DNA of 64,000 nucleotides from Pseudomonas psychrophila HA-4 (lineage in GTDB: Bacteria > Pseudomonadota > Gammaproteobacteria > Pseudomonadales > Pseudomonadaceae): NCBI RefSeq assembly GCF_000282975.1, contig NZ_ALJC01000006.1, forward strand, positions 95,756-159,755. Reading direction: 5' to 3'. The notes under the pieces are model-generated. The model ran no database searches and was not told the origin of the DNA. It worked only from the letters and a program-made list of their open reading frames with translations. A program made the translations under genes and the position numbers. Positions 16,978 through 25,307 of this stretch are shown one piece after another. Numbering within the stretch: position 1 is the first letter of the stretch; each line of letters begins with the position of its first letter.

Positions 16978-18645
16978 TTAGCGCGGTTCAGACATCAGAC
17001 CTTTAACAAGGGATATACAGCCGATCAGCAATACTATTGCGAAAGGCAACCCCGTTGATACAGCCATTGCCTGAAGCGCCACCAGTCCTCCCCCCAACAA
17101 AAGCGCAATGGCGATCACACCCTCAATAACAGCCCAGAACACGCGCTGAGGTACTGGCGCGTCAACCTTGCCACCCGCAGTGATTGTGTCGATGACCAGT
17201 GAGCCTGAGTCCGAAGATGTAATGAAGAATACAAGCACCAGAACAATGCCTAAGAATGAAGTGATGTGCATAAGAGGAAGCTCTCCGAGCATTGCAAACA
17301 GCTTCAATTCCAAAACAGCATCCTTAACACTTGAAAGCCCCTGTGCAGTGGTTTGATCGATGGCCGTTCCACCAAACGTCGTCATCCACAAGATAGAAAC
17401 CAATGTCGGAACGAGCAACACTGAAACCAGAAACTCCCTTACCGTTCTGCCACGACTGACACGAGCGATAAACATCCCTACAAACGGAGACCAACTGATC
17501 CACCACGCCCAGTAAAATGCCGTCCACCCTTGGGTAAACTCGACATCACTGCGGCCAAACGGATTGGACAGCGCAGGAAGGTACTCTACGTAACTAACTA
17601 GGTTTTTGAAAAACCCGGAAAATATCACCAATGTCGGCCCGGCCACGACGATAAACACCAGCAAAAGAAGAGCCAGACCCATATTTATTTGGGACAGCAT
17701 CTTCACGCCTTTATCCAAGCCTGAAAGTACAGACCAGAGAGCAATAAGTGTGATAACAACAATGAGTATCACTTTACTCAAATTGTTAGACTCGATACCA
17801 AACAGGTATTCAATACCCGCTGCGGCCTGTTCAGCGCCAATACCTAGAGACGTTGCCAAACCAAACAAAGTAGCAAACACAGCCAAAATATCAATCAGGT
17901 GACCTGGCCATCCCCAGACGCGTTCACCCATTAACGGATAGAAGATTGACCGAATAGACAGTGGCAAGCCTTTATTGTAGGAGAACAGAGCCAATGACAA
18001 AGCGACGATCGCGTAGATCGCCCAAGGGTGTAAGCCCCAATGAAATATGGTAGAAGCCATCGCCAAGTCAGAAGACGTCTTCATATCTCCTGCCGCGCCT
18101 TGCAAGGGAGCCCAGTCAGTTCTTACACCGCTTGCATCAACGGTAATACCGCTCATAGACGCGGCATAGTGAGACATGGGTTCCGCCACACCATAAAACA
18201 TTAAACCAATGCCCATGCCGGCGGCGAAGAGCATAGAAAACCAGCCGATATAAGTATAATCCGGCGTTGCATCTTTACCGCCCAACCTAACTTTACCCAG
18301 CGGGGATAATATCAACGCAAAACAGAGCAGTACGAAAACATTGGCGATACTCATGAACAGCCAAGCAAGATGCCCCGTAATCCAAGCCCGAATAGCGCTA
18401 AATAAAGGCTCTACTTCATTCTGTAACGACAGCGTCAGGATGACGAACAACAGAACAGTGGCAGCCGAAATGATAAAAACCTTGCCGTGTATATCCAGTG
18501 AAAATGAAAACTCCCCTTTAATATTATCTTGACCAATGACGTAGTCAGTATCAATCAGGTTGGCTGCCCCGCTCGGCGCCGGGATCCCATCCTCACTCGA
18601 GGTGTGAGGGCTTGCGGGTTGATCATTCACAGGTTTTTGCCCCAT
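16978..18645 (-). CDS. BCCT-family betaine/choline/carnitine transporter
   Basis: Inner-membrane Na+- or H+-coupled uptake system, 555 residues with about twelve TM segments after a polar 50-residue N terminus. Family signatures: GMGIGLMFYGVAEPMSHY and the aromatic box region AWWISWSPFVGMFIARVSRGR, followed by FLVSVLLVPTLVS. The C terminus is short (ending VKGLMSEPR), without the long regulatory tail of osmosensing BetP. Substrate is a quaternary ammonium compound, exact one unknown. GGAGG sits five bases before the ATG. Confidence 0.9.
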   Translation of the reverse strand: MGQKPVNDQPASPHTSSEDGIPAPSGAANLIDTDYVIGQDNIKGEFSFSLDIHGKVFIISAATVLLFVILTLSLQNEVEPLFSAIRAWITGHLAWLFMSIANVFVLLCFALILSPLGKVRLGGKDATPDYTYIGWFSMLFAAGMGIGLMFYGVAEPMSHYAASMSGITVDASGVRTDWAPLQGAAGDMKTSSDLAMASTIFHWGLHPWAIYAIVALSLALFSYNKGLPLSIRSIFYPLMGERVWGWPGHLIDILAVFATLFGLATSLGIGAEQAAAGIEYLFGIESNNLSKVILIVVITLIALWSVLSGLDKGVKMLSQINMGLALLLLVFIVVAGPTLVIFSGFFKNLVSYVEYLPALSNPFGRSDVEFTQGWTAFYWAWWISWSPFVGMFIARVSRGRTVREFLVSVLLVPTLVSILWMTTFGGTAIDQTTAQGLSSVKDAVLELKLFAMLGELPLMHITSFLGIVLVLVFFITSSDSGSLVIDTITAGGKVDAPVPQRVFWAVIEGVIAIALLLGGGLVALQAMAVSTGLPFAIVLLIGCISLVKGLMSEPR

Positions 18646-19232
18646 GAGAGCCTCCTTATTTGTGGCACGCTACAGCGCACGATTATTCCTGTCCCTACTC
18701 AACATAGGCAAAACGAGTTGCTAGCACAGTCGAGTCTATAAAACTCTGTGAGTTAAGCGTTCACGTCCTCTTATGTAAATCTCTAAATTCCAGAATACCT
18801 ACCTGAAACCTCTCTCTCAGTCAGCATAGATGGCCTATTAGTTCCATACCATAGACCTCAAATCTTGCCCTTAGGCAGCGCTGCGTGGGTTTCGATTCCG
18901 GGCCGAATCTGCATTTCATAATGGTCCCACGTCAGGTTTTATCCTGCTCTGGCCCCCACCTCATCGAGCAGACTCGGCTCATTTTAAGGCGCAGTGAAGT
19001 AGTCGGTCGTCTGACCGGATGCCTGACAAAGGCTACAAATCGGGGTATGAGCGCGGGATGGTATCAACCGCTGTGTGGCGCGCTACAACAGCATTAGGCG
19101 CCACGCTTACAACGGTGACCACTCACCGGTAGAGGCAGAAAGACTAGCGGCGTGAGCATCGAAAAAATGTCCGAAATAATGGCATCCGTTCAAGCTCACG
19201 CCTACCGTTCTGAACGTCCTAGGCCTAAGGGA
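18646..19232. other. Intergenic region with IS3-type relic
   Basis: 587 bases between two minus-strand transporter genes. The right-hand part holds a decayed transposase end (separate entry). The left part contains the BCCT upstream region. No intact gene or tRNA is visible. Confidence 0.45.
19060..19155 (+). pseudogene. Remnant of an IS3-family transposase (OrfB C terminus)
   Basis: The plus-strand frame ending at TGA 19153-19155 reads RYNSIRRHAYNGDHSPVEAE, then RLAA. This matches the conserved end of IS3-type integrase transposases (YN..RRH...G..SP..AE). Upstream the same frame is interrupted by stops and no other catalytic (DDE) motif or terminal repeats can be found, so this is an old fragment. 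Confidence 0.5.
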
Positions 19233-20309
19233 TCAGGATGCAGCTTCCTGTGCTTTAGCAATGGAGCGGCTGCGAACCCAGTTGAAGCAAATAGCGAGAA
19301 TCAGGGCAGAACCCACATAGCCGAGTAGCGGATAGACAGTGCCCACCAATTTACTAAAGCCCCCCAGGCTCAAGCCCAAACCTATGCAGACCGTGACCGC
19401 GCTAATCAACTTGAAACGGCTAGTTTCTGGTTTAGCAAAGCGGGCGCTGAATGCAAAAAACATCCCCACGGCCGTACTGTAGATCATGCAAACCAGTGCC
19501 AACGCCATCACGACCGAAAGCATTGGCGAGATTCGCGCTGCCAGCGCAAGAGTAGGCATTTCGATGTCTTGCAGCTGATTGATATTGGCAAACAGCCCGA
19601 TGTTCAGCAGCAAGATCAGCGCCCCCAGACCAAGGCCGCCGAGTATGCCGCCGAGTGCGGCAGCCTTGGGTTGCTGGGTCATCCCACCAATAACAGCCAG
19701 CATCGGAAAACCGACAGCAATGTTGAAGGACGCATACAACAAGGCACCTACAAACCAGTTACCTGTGACCGTTTCGTTGTTCTCGCGTGCCACCGCATCG
19801 AGGGTTTCGATGGGGGCGTTGTAACTGAAAATCGAGTAAGTGGTGATGATCAGCACCATCGCCAGCAAGAAGGGCATGACCACACTGATCAAGTCGATGA
19901 TGCGCTTCACGTTCATGCACAACGTGGCAATCACCAAAACCATCATCAGCGCGCCACCGAACAAGGGAGGCAGATCGTACTCCTGGGAAAAGATCGAGCC
20001 GCTACCGGCCAACATCACCACGCCGACGCCGTACAGGAAGAAAGACAGCACTACGTCGACGACCAGGCCGAGGCGTGCTCCAAACAGAACGTAGAGAACC
20101 TCCTTGTGCGAGCTCGCTTGCATCTTTGAGCTCATTCGAGCGATTTGCATGCCCAGGAAGGCAAACATCAAACCGCTCACCAGAGTGCCGACAATACCTA
20201 TAAGCCCATAGCCGGTGAAAAACTGAAGTACCTCCTGCCCAGAGGCAAATCCACCACCAATAACAACGGACATGTAAGCAAGGGCAATCTGGATCGATTG
20301 TTTATTCAT
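19233..20309 (-). CDS. YkvI-family membrane transporter
   Basis: 358 residues, about ten TM helices, LeuT-like fold expected. The first helix carries YMSVVIGGGFASGQEVLQFF, the substrate/ion-site glycine run seen in YkvI-type carriers, and the last helices end in LVGTVYPLLGYVGSALIL. Substrate unknown; relatives are annotated as branched-chain or aromatic amino acid carriers. Start chosen at ATG 20307-20309; an in-frame ATG at 20322-20324 would add five residues. Confidence 0.8.
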   Translation of the reverse strand: MNKQSIQIALAYMSVVIGGGFASGQEVLQFFTGYGLIGIVGTLVSGLMFAFLGMQIARMSSKMQASSHKEVLYVLFGARLGLVVDVVLSFFLYGVGVVMLAGSGSIFSQEYDLPPLFGGALMMVLVIATLCMNVKRIIDLISVVMPFLLAMVLIITTYSIFSYNAPIETLDAVARENNETVTGNWFVGALLYASFNIAVGFPMLAVIGGMTQQPKAAALGGILGGLGLGALILLLNIGLFANINQLQDIEMPTLALAARISPMLSVVMALALVCMIYSTAVGMFFAFSARFAKPETSRFKLISAVTVCIGLGLSLGGFSKLVGTVYPLLGYVGSALILAICFNWVRSRSIAKAQEAAS

Positions 20310-20780
20310 TAAACTATTTCTCATTCTTAGACTTATTAGATGCATGGCAATGAGAGGCGGTGACGGCTTCTCATTTCCAAGGAGCAACTCGCTTCTGTAC
20401 AGAACAACCCTGAACGCAGGTTTATTGTTTTAAACATGGGTAAGGGCCCGCCCGCAGTATAGGAAGTGTTAAGCAGGTTTTTTAACTATATAAATCAATT
20501 TATCCAGTGACAAACAGGCAACAAGCCTCCTAAAACAGCACAAAACCATTAAACATGGGTATAAAAACAGCATATTCACTAGAAACATTAAGAAACAAGT
20601 AGTGTTATATAAATCAATCCCTTAGCGAACAATCACACAATGCTCGATTAATGATTGGCAGCTACTGACTTAATCAAAACCACCATTCAGCCCTTGAGCG
20701 AGCACGATTTCAGCCTTGCAATTGACCGAGTTGCGCGTCACCGCCAGCGATTGCTCTTGGCTCATTTACAGCCTGCTGAC
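20310..20780. repeat. AT-rich intergenic region with a degenerate 119-base tandem duplication
   Basis: Two sequence blocks recur with the same 119-base spacing: TTAAACATGGGTA at 20430-20442 and 20549-20561, and TATATAAATCAAT at 20487-20499 and 20606-20618. A weaker TAG-AA-TTAAG match lies between them. The units (about 20430-20548 and 20549-20667) have diverged elsewhere. This is likely an old tandem duplication in the control region of the ykvI-type gene. A 31-codon minus-strand frame at 20670-20765 is not supported as a gene. Confidence 0.6.
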
Positions 20781-20797
20781 TTGATCAAGTTTGATCA
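20781..20797. promoter_or_regulatory. Upstream activator site for the sigma-54 regulator (cupin operon)
   Basis: TTGATCAAGTTTGATCA, a near-perfect dyad of GATCA half-sites about 110 bases before the predicted start of transcription at about 20901. Matching half-sites precede the porin and MFS genes. Confidence 0.6.
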
Positions 20798-20873
20798 TAA
20801 AACTCATCACTTAAGGTAAGCCCTGCCTACTGTTCCACCTTCTCCGGCCCAGTAAATACAGCCTTTCCAGCCT

Positions 20874-20890
20874 TTGGCACAGCCTGTGCA
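20874..20890 (+). promoter_or_regulatory. Sigma-54 (RpoN) promoter of the cupin-SDR-ADH-VOC operon
   Basis: TTGGCACAGCCTGTGCA: invariant GG (20876-20877) and GC (20888-20889) ten bases apart, with the TGGCAC -24 consensus. Start of transcription expected near 20901, 57 bases before the cupin ATG. Confidence 0.75.
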
Positions 20891-20957
20891 AACGGTCTCT
20901 AATGCCTGGTTGCGCTTGCGTACCAGCCCTATAAAAAAAATGATCCGAGGCCTCTCC

Positions 20958-21479
20958 ATGTCCAATACCGTTAAGCCAAATGTTGTTCAACTGCCCCCTG
21001 AACCCCATGCCGCCATCGTTGATCGATACGCCCTGCACGGCGGTCACATTGGCATCGGTGAAAACGAGTCACCCTGGGTGCCATTCGGCGACAGTGCTGC
21101 GATCCGTCACCTCAGCTTTGATGTTCGCACTGGCAGTGTCTGCAACATTCTATGGGTCAAGGGTGGCGGTCGCATTGGTACCCACCGCCACCGCGCAGCC
21201 GTCTCAGCCGTCACGCTTGAAGGCAGTTGGGGCTATTACGAATATGACTGGATTTCACAACCCGGCAGTTTCGTCTACGAAACACCCGGCACCGCACACA
21301 CCCTCTATTCCGATGACCCTCAGGGCATGAAAGCGCTCTTCTGGATTCACGGCCCCATCGAGTTTTTTGACGAACACGGCAATCACACCGAAACAACCGA
21401 CGTTTTCTGGTTCATCAATCATTACGTCAGTCATTGCGAAAAACATGGCTTGCCGATCAACAAGGCGTTGTTTCTATAA
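20958..21479 (+). CDS. Cupin protein, 2,4'-dihydroxyacetophenone dioxygenase-like
   Basis: 173 residues forming one double-stranded beta-helix. Metal-ligand candidates are the histidines in RIGTHRHRAAVSAVTLEG and the later His in ETPGTAHTLYS. The WGYYEYDW and ALFWIHGPIEFFDE segments resemble the 2,4'-dihydroxyacetophenone dioxygenase family, which cleaves the C-C bond of aryl alpha-hydroxyketones using iron. Start is ATG 20958 (GAGG upstream); the frame extends back through the sigma-54 promoter but cannot be translated from there. First gene of the operon. Substrate here is unknown. Confidence 0.7.
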   Translation: MSNTVKPNVVQLPPEPHAAIVDRYALHGGHIGIGENESPWVPFGDSAAIRHLSFDVRTGSVCNILWVKGGGRIGTHRHRAAVSAVTLEGSWGYYEYDWISQPGSFVYETPGTAHTLYSDDPQGMKALFWIHGPIEFFDEHGNHTETTDVFWFINHYVSHCEKHGLPINKALFL

Positions 21480-21490
21480 AGGTGATTAGC

Positions 21491-22309
21491 ATGAAATGTT
21501 GGGAACGATTTGCCGTAGAAGGCCTGACGTGTGTGGTCACCGGGGCCGCCAGCGGCATTGGCCTGGCCTACGCCGAAGTCATGGCCGAAGCGGGCGCCAA
21601 GGTCACACTGCTGGACATTGATGGTGAGTTATTGCACGAGCAAGTGACGCGCCTGGCAGCCCAAGGCTTGGACGTGCACGGCGAGGTCGTGGACGCCACC
21701 GATCGCTCGGCGATGTATGCCTGCTTTGAGCGCATAGGGGAACGCTACGGTCGACTCGACGTGGTATTCGCCAATGCTGGCATCGACTCCGGCCCAGGCT
21801 TTCTCGACAGCGACGGCCAGCGCTGTGCACAAGGCGCCCTAGAAAATCTTGAGGAAGCCCATTGGGACAAGGTACTGGCGACCAATCTGACCTCCGTGTT
21901 CACCACCCTGCGGGCAGCCGTGCGCTTGATGAAACCCAAAGGCTCTGGACGCATCATCGTTACCACCTCAAACGCTGCAATGATTAACGAAGCGATCGTC
22001 GGCACTCCCTACATGCCCGCGAAAGCTGGGGCAGCCTCGCTGGTGCGCCAAGCCGCCATGGAGTTGGCTCGTTTCGGCATTAACGTCAACGCCATCGCCC
22101 CCGGCCCCTTTGTCACCAATATCGCCGGGGGACGGCTGCGTAATCCCGCAGACCGTGCCGCCTTTGCACTGCGCGTCCCTCAACACCGAATTGCCAGCAC
22201 CGAAGAGATCAAAGGTCTGGCGCTTTTCCTAGCGTCACCAGCCGCAAGCTACGTCACCGGCGCTCAGATCGTGATTGATGGCGGACAAATGCTCGGACGA
22301 GTTGATTGA
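21491..22309 (+). CDS. Short-chain dehydrogenase/reductase
   Basis: Classical SDR, 272 residues. Cofactor motif TGAASGIG near the N terminus, Asp after the second strand (LLDIDGE) suggesting NAD+ over NADP+, NAG in VFANAGID, catalytic YMPAK, and C-terminal VTGAQIVIDGG. The serine region reads TTSNAA, with Ser 14 residues before the Tyr. Eleven bases after the cupin gene with GGTG upstream; part of the sigma-54 operon. Probably oxidises or reduces a hydroxy/keto group in the same pathway. Confidence 0.87.
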   Translation: MKCWERFAVEGLTCVVTGAASGIGLAYAEVMAEAGAKVTLLDIDGELLHEQVTRLAAQGLDVHGEVVDATDRSAMYACFERIGERYGRLDVVFANAGIDSGPGFLDSDGQRCAQGALENLEEAHWDKVLATNLTSVFTTLRAAVRLMKPKGSGRIIVTTSNAAMINEAIVGTPYMPAKAGAASLVRQAAMELARFGINVNAIAPGPFVTNIAGGRLRNPADRAAFALRVPQHRIASTEEIKGLALFLASPAASYVTGAQIVIDGGQMLGRVD

Positions 22310-22319
22310 GGAGACCACG

Positions 22320-23330
22320 ATGCAAGCAATTGTTTTCAAGGCTATGCAGCAACCCTTACAACTGGCCACCCTACCCACTCCGACACCTCGGCCCGATGAG
22401 GTATTGATCGAAGTCTGCCGTTGCGGCATCTGTGGCAGCGACCTGCACATGACACATGACCCGGCGTTCGCCATTGCGCCAAACACTGTCCTAGGCCACG
22501 AATACAGTGGCCGCGTGATCGAATGCGGGTCACAGGTCAGCGGCCTGCGCGTTGGTGACCACGTAGCCGTGGCCCCGCTGCGCGGCTGCGGGCAGTGCGA
22601 CAGTTGCCGCCGGGGCGAGCCCGCTTGGTGTTCGGATTTCAGCCTGCAAGGCGGTGGTTTTGCCGAATTTGCAACTGCCAAGGCTCACCAATGCGTGGTG
22701 CTCCCATCCAGTATCGGCTTAGCCGACAGCGCACTGGCTGAGCCACTGGCTGTGGCGCTGCACGGGATTGCGCGCGCGCGGCTGCGTCCAGGCGCCAAGG
22801 TATTGATCTTGGGAGCAGGTGCTATTGGCTTGGCCGTCGCTTTTTGGGCGCGGCGCTTGGGGGCAGCCAAGGTCTGCATCACCGATCTGGGAGAGTGGCA
22901 GCGCGAGCGCGCTTTGCACCTGGGGGCCAGCACATTTCTGGTGAATGACGCCAGCCTTGAGAGGCGTATTGTCGAAAGCCTGGGAGCGCCCCCAGACATT
23001 GTCTTTGAATGCGTCGGCCGCCCAGGGTTGATTGCCCAGGCCATAGAGTACGTGCGCCCTCGTGGCACGGTAGTCATCCTGGGACTGTGTACCGTGGCAG
23101 ACAGTTTTGTGCCCTTTAAGGCGCTGTCCAAGGAGGTCAATCTGGTGACCTCAGCCTTCTTCAATCTCGACGAATTTCGCGCTGCCATCGACGTACTCGA
23201 TAGCCCTCACGCGGTGCCTTTGGGGATGGTCAGCAACACCGTTTCGCTTGCGCAAATGCCGCAGGCCTTTGAAGCGCTTAGGCAACGCACTGATCAATGC
23301 AAGGTCATGGTTGCCCCTCAATTTTCCTGA
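22320..23330 (+). CDS. Zinc-dependent medium-chain alcohol/polyol dehydrogenase
   Basis: 336 residues of the sorbitol/threonine dehydrogenase group. Catalytic zinc ligands lie in CGICGSD and GHEYSG; the structural zinc loop is GCGQCDSCRRGEPAWC; the nucleotide-binding motif is LGAGAIGLAVA. Oxidises a secondary alcohol or polyol with NAD(P)+. GAGGAG precedes the ATG at 22320, ten bases after the SDR stop, so the two oxidoreductases are made together under the sigma-54 promoter. Confidence 0.87.
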   Translation: MQAIVFKAMQQPLQLATLPTPTPRPDEVLIEVCRCGICGSDLHMTHDPAFAIAPNTVLGHEYSGRVIECGSQVSGLRVGDHVAVAPLRGCGQCDSCRRGEPAWCSDFSLQGGGFAEFATAKAHQCVVLPSSIGLADSALAEPLAVALHGIARARLRPGAKVLILGAGAIGLAVAFWARRLGAAKVCITDLGEWQRERALHLGASTFLVNDASLERRIVESLGAPPDIVFECVGRPGLIAQAIEYVRPRGTVVILGLCTVADSFVPFKALSKEVNLVTSAFFNLDEFRAAIDVLDSPHAVPLGMVSNTVSLAQMPQAFEALRQRTDQCKVMVAPQFS

Positions 23331-23393
23331 TGATTTCAACCTGCTCGCAGCCCTTAGGCGGCGAGCACTCTAAACCTGTGCTGGAGAATCAAC

Positions 23394-23777
23394 ATGAGTG
23401 TGTACACCCACGTAACGGTCGGCAGTAATGACCTGGCCAAAGCGCGCCAGTTCTACGACATCGTGCTCGGCCAACTAGGCTTGAACAGGCTAATGGACTT
23501 GGAAGAAAACGGTTCGATCTGGGGCGATAAAACCCCCGCCTTCTTCGTGCTTCGCCCCGCCAATGGTGCGCCTGCAACTGTTGGCAACGGCGTGACTGTC
23601 AGCTTCCAGGCGCCGAATCGCGAAGTCGTGGCAAACTTTCACACCGCGGCCATATCCGCTGGCGGCCGCTGCGAAGGCCAGCCTGGTCCTCGCAGTTGGG
23701 CACCGCATGCCTACGCAGCCTATGCACGCGACCCGGATGGCAACAAGCTGGCTGTCTATTGCTTTGAACCCGCCTGA
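23394..23777 (+). CDS. VOC-superfamily (glyoxalase/bleomycin-resistance-like) protein
   Basis: 127 residues, one vicinal-oxygen-chelate module: N-terminal YTHVTVGSNDLAKARQFYD (first metal His) and C-terminal YARDPDGNKLAVYCFEPA (metal Glu replaced by a nearby residue or provided elsewhere). Typical members are lyases, isomerases or dioxygenases acting on small oxygenated compounds. It follows the Zn-dehydrogenase by 63 bases and closes the sigma-54 operon. Confidence 0.82.
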   Translation: MSVYTHVTVGSNDLAKARQFYDIVLGQLGLNRLMDLEENGSIWGDKTPAFFVLRPANGAPATVGNGVTVSFQAPNREVVANFHTAAISAGGRCEGQPGPRSWAPHAYAAYARDPDGNKLAVYCFEPA

Positions 23778-23794
23778 TTCACGTTGAGTCAATG

Positions 23795-23828
23795 GCCCAC
23801 ACCTGCGGCAACCGCCGCCGGTGTGGGC
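23795..23828. terminator. Stem-loop between convergent VOC and porin genes
   Basis: GCCCACACC (23795-23803) pairs with GGTGTGGGC (23820-23828), extended inside by GCGGC/GCCGC. Position between two gene ends suits a shared terminator, though there is no T-run. Confidence 0.55.
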
Positions 23829-23835
23829 TCATGCG

Positions 23836-25128
23836 TTACAGCCCCAATGCCGTGCCCAAGTCGTACATCACCTCCAAAGCAATTACCGCACCGTTGCCGC
23901 TCACCGGCGCCTGCGGGTTGTAAAAGTTGTCTGGGTTGAAGACATATTGCACGCTGGGCTCCAACGCCAAGTCGCGAGTCACTTGCCAATGGGTATTGAG
24001 CTCAATACGCGAGACACCCCGCCGCGTACGCTCATTCTCTCCCGTCGCCAGCAAGCGCGTTTGCTCCTGCCACTTCGCCTGACGTGCTCCAAGGAGCAAA
24101 TAACTGGCCTTTAAATTGATACTGTCCTGAGGCCGATCAAAAGGTCCCAGCCGGGTGATTCCCACCTCGGCGAAGTGCTCAAACGGCTGCATGTCATCGG
24201 CGCTCCACGACCAAGAGCCGAACCATTGCCACGCTTTTTCCGGCACCCGCGCATCGCCCTCGCGAGCCAGGGTTTGACGAAACTTGAAAAGTAATCCACT
24301 GCTGCCCCGACGAGACTTGCCATCTAGCGGGTCGGTCTGCTCGCCGCTGTTGTAAAAACCATTGAACTCATAATGGTAGGCGTATGGGGTCTGATCGAAG
24401 CCCTGCTCACCGCCCCATCCGGCCAATATCGACACACCGCTGGCATCGCCCGGGTCCCAATCAAAACCTTTGGTGTCCTTGAAATAATGCTGTGGGTTGG
24501 ACTCGAACACGCCAGCATGCACATACCGCCCTTGGTCTGCTCGATAGCGCGAATACAAACTCCAACTGCCATAAGGGAACGGCAAGATACCCGTGGAGTT
24601 ATCGATGACAGGATCGTTGCAGGTCACCACGTTGTTGCAGTTAGACATGTAGAAGTGCTGCTTGGCATTGCTACGGCCCACCACCAACTCCAGACGGTCT
24701 TCTAGCAGGCGCTGATTCCAAGTGAATCGCGCCAAATAACCGGAATCGATGTCGTTGTGCATGGGCGCTCCAGCAAAAAAGCTACCGGCCTTACCCTGCC
24801 AACTGTCCTGTGCTGGCTGACCTTCGCCCCGCATCCACGGAAAGAACACGTACTGAAAAGACACTGAAGCCCCTTCAATACCAGCTAACTTGGCCATGTC
24901 CGCCTCGGCGCCTGCGAACACGTTGCCGCTGTTGCCATACCTATACGGCTGCGGGCCGGTGTTCAGGTTCTTCACCGAGAGATTCCAGACCTGCAGGTTG
25001 AGTTTGATCGCATCCTCGGGTGCCAGGGCCTCAGCCATTAACGAGGTGCTGGCAAGTGACAGGAGTAATGCAGACAGAGGGGTAAGGCAAATCCCGGACA
25101 TAGGCATGCTGCGCTGCTTAGCAATCAT
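23836..25128 (-). CDS. OprB-family carbohydrate-selective outer-membrane porin
   Basis: 430 residues: Sec signal peptide (hydrophobic LTPLSALLLSLASTSLMA, cleavage near MAEA), then a beta-rich body ending LEVMYDLGTALGL. Family features include YGSWSLYSRYRADQGRYVHAG, GVSILAGWGGE and the C-terminal LEPSVQYVFNPDNFYNP. OprB-type porins let sugars and related neutral molecules across the outer membrane. The correct start is ATG 25126-25128 behind AGAGAGAG; the longer frame would start inside the sigma-54 promoter. Its presence hints that the module's substrate is polar, perhaps a glycoside or polyol. Confidence 0.82.
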   Translation of the reverse strand: MIAKQRSMPMSGICLTPLSALLLSLASTSLMAEALAPEDAIKLNLQVWNLSVKNLNTGPQPYRYGNSGNVFAGAEADMAKLAGIEGASVSFQYVFFPWMRGEGQPAQDSWQGKAGSFFAGAPMHNDIDSGYLARFTWNQRLLEDRLELVVGRSNAKQHFYMSNCNNVVTCNDPVIDNSTGILPFPYGSWSLYSRYRADQGRYVHAGVFESNPQHYFKDTKGFDWDPGDASGVSILAGWGGEQGFDQTPYAYHYEFNGFYNSGEQTDPLDGKSRRGSSGLLFKFRQTLAREGDARVPEKAWQWFGSWSWSADDMQPFEHFAEVGITRLGPFDRPQDSINLKASYLLLGARQAKWQEQTRLLATGENERTRRGVSRIELNTHWQVTRDLALEPSVQYVFNPDNFYNPQAPVSGNGAVIALEVMYDLGTALGL

Positions 25129-25185
25129 GATGCTCTCTCTATTGTTGTCATTATCAAGAGCGGCCATCGGGCCGCGAGAGCTACA

Positions 25186-25202
25186 TCGCAAAGGCTATGC
25201 CA
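25186..25202 (-). promoter_or_regulatory. Sigma-54 promoter of the OprB-type porin
   Basis: Minus-strand TGGCATAGCCTTTGCGA with GG-N10-GC spacing and the TTTGC -12 box. Start of transcription expected near 25176, 48 bases before the porin ATG. Confidence 0.72.
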
Positions 25203-25267
25203 GCACTGCTGGCCACCGGCAACACCTTTAAATTCGGGCGTGCGGTGGCCTTTGAGGCGAAAAACAT

Positions 25268-25307
25268 TTGATCAATTCAATCGGTTTTGATCATCCTCAA
25301 TGATCAA
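25268..25307. promoter_or_regulatory. GATCA-type upstream activator sites (porin)
   Basis: Three TTGATCA/TGATCAA copies (25268-25274, 25287-25293, 25301-25307) about 110 bases upstream of the porin's predicted transcription start. The last overlaps the stop codon of the sigma-54 regulator gene. Confidence 0.58.

Noticed and set aside
20670..20765. 31-codon minus-strand frame starting MSQEQSLAVTRN
   Set aside because: Too short, weak ribosome site, and it lies in the sigma-54 control region; no known family.
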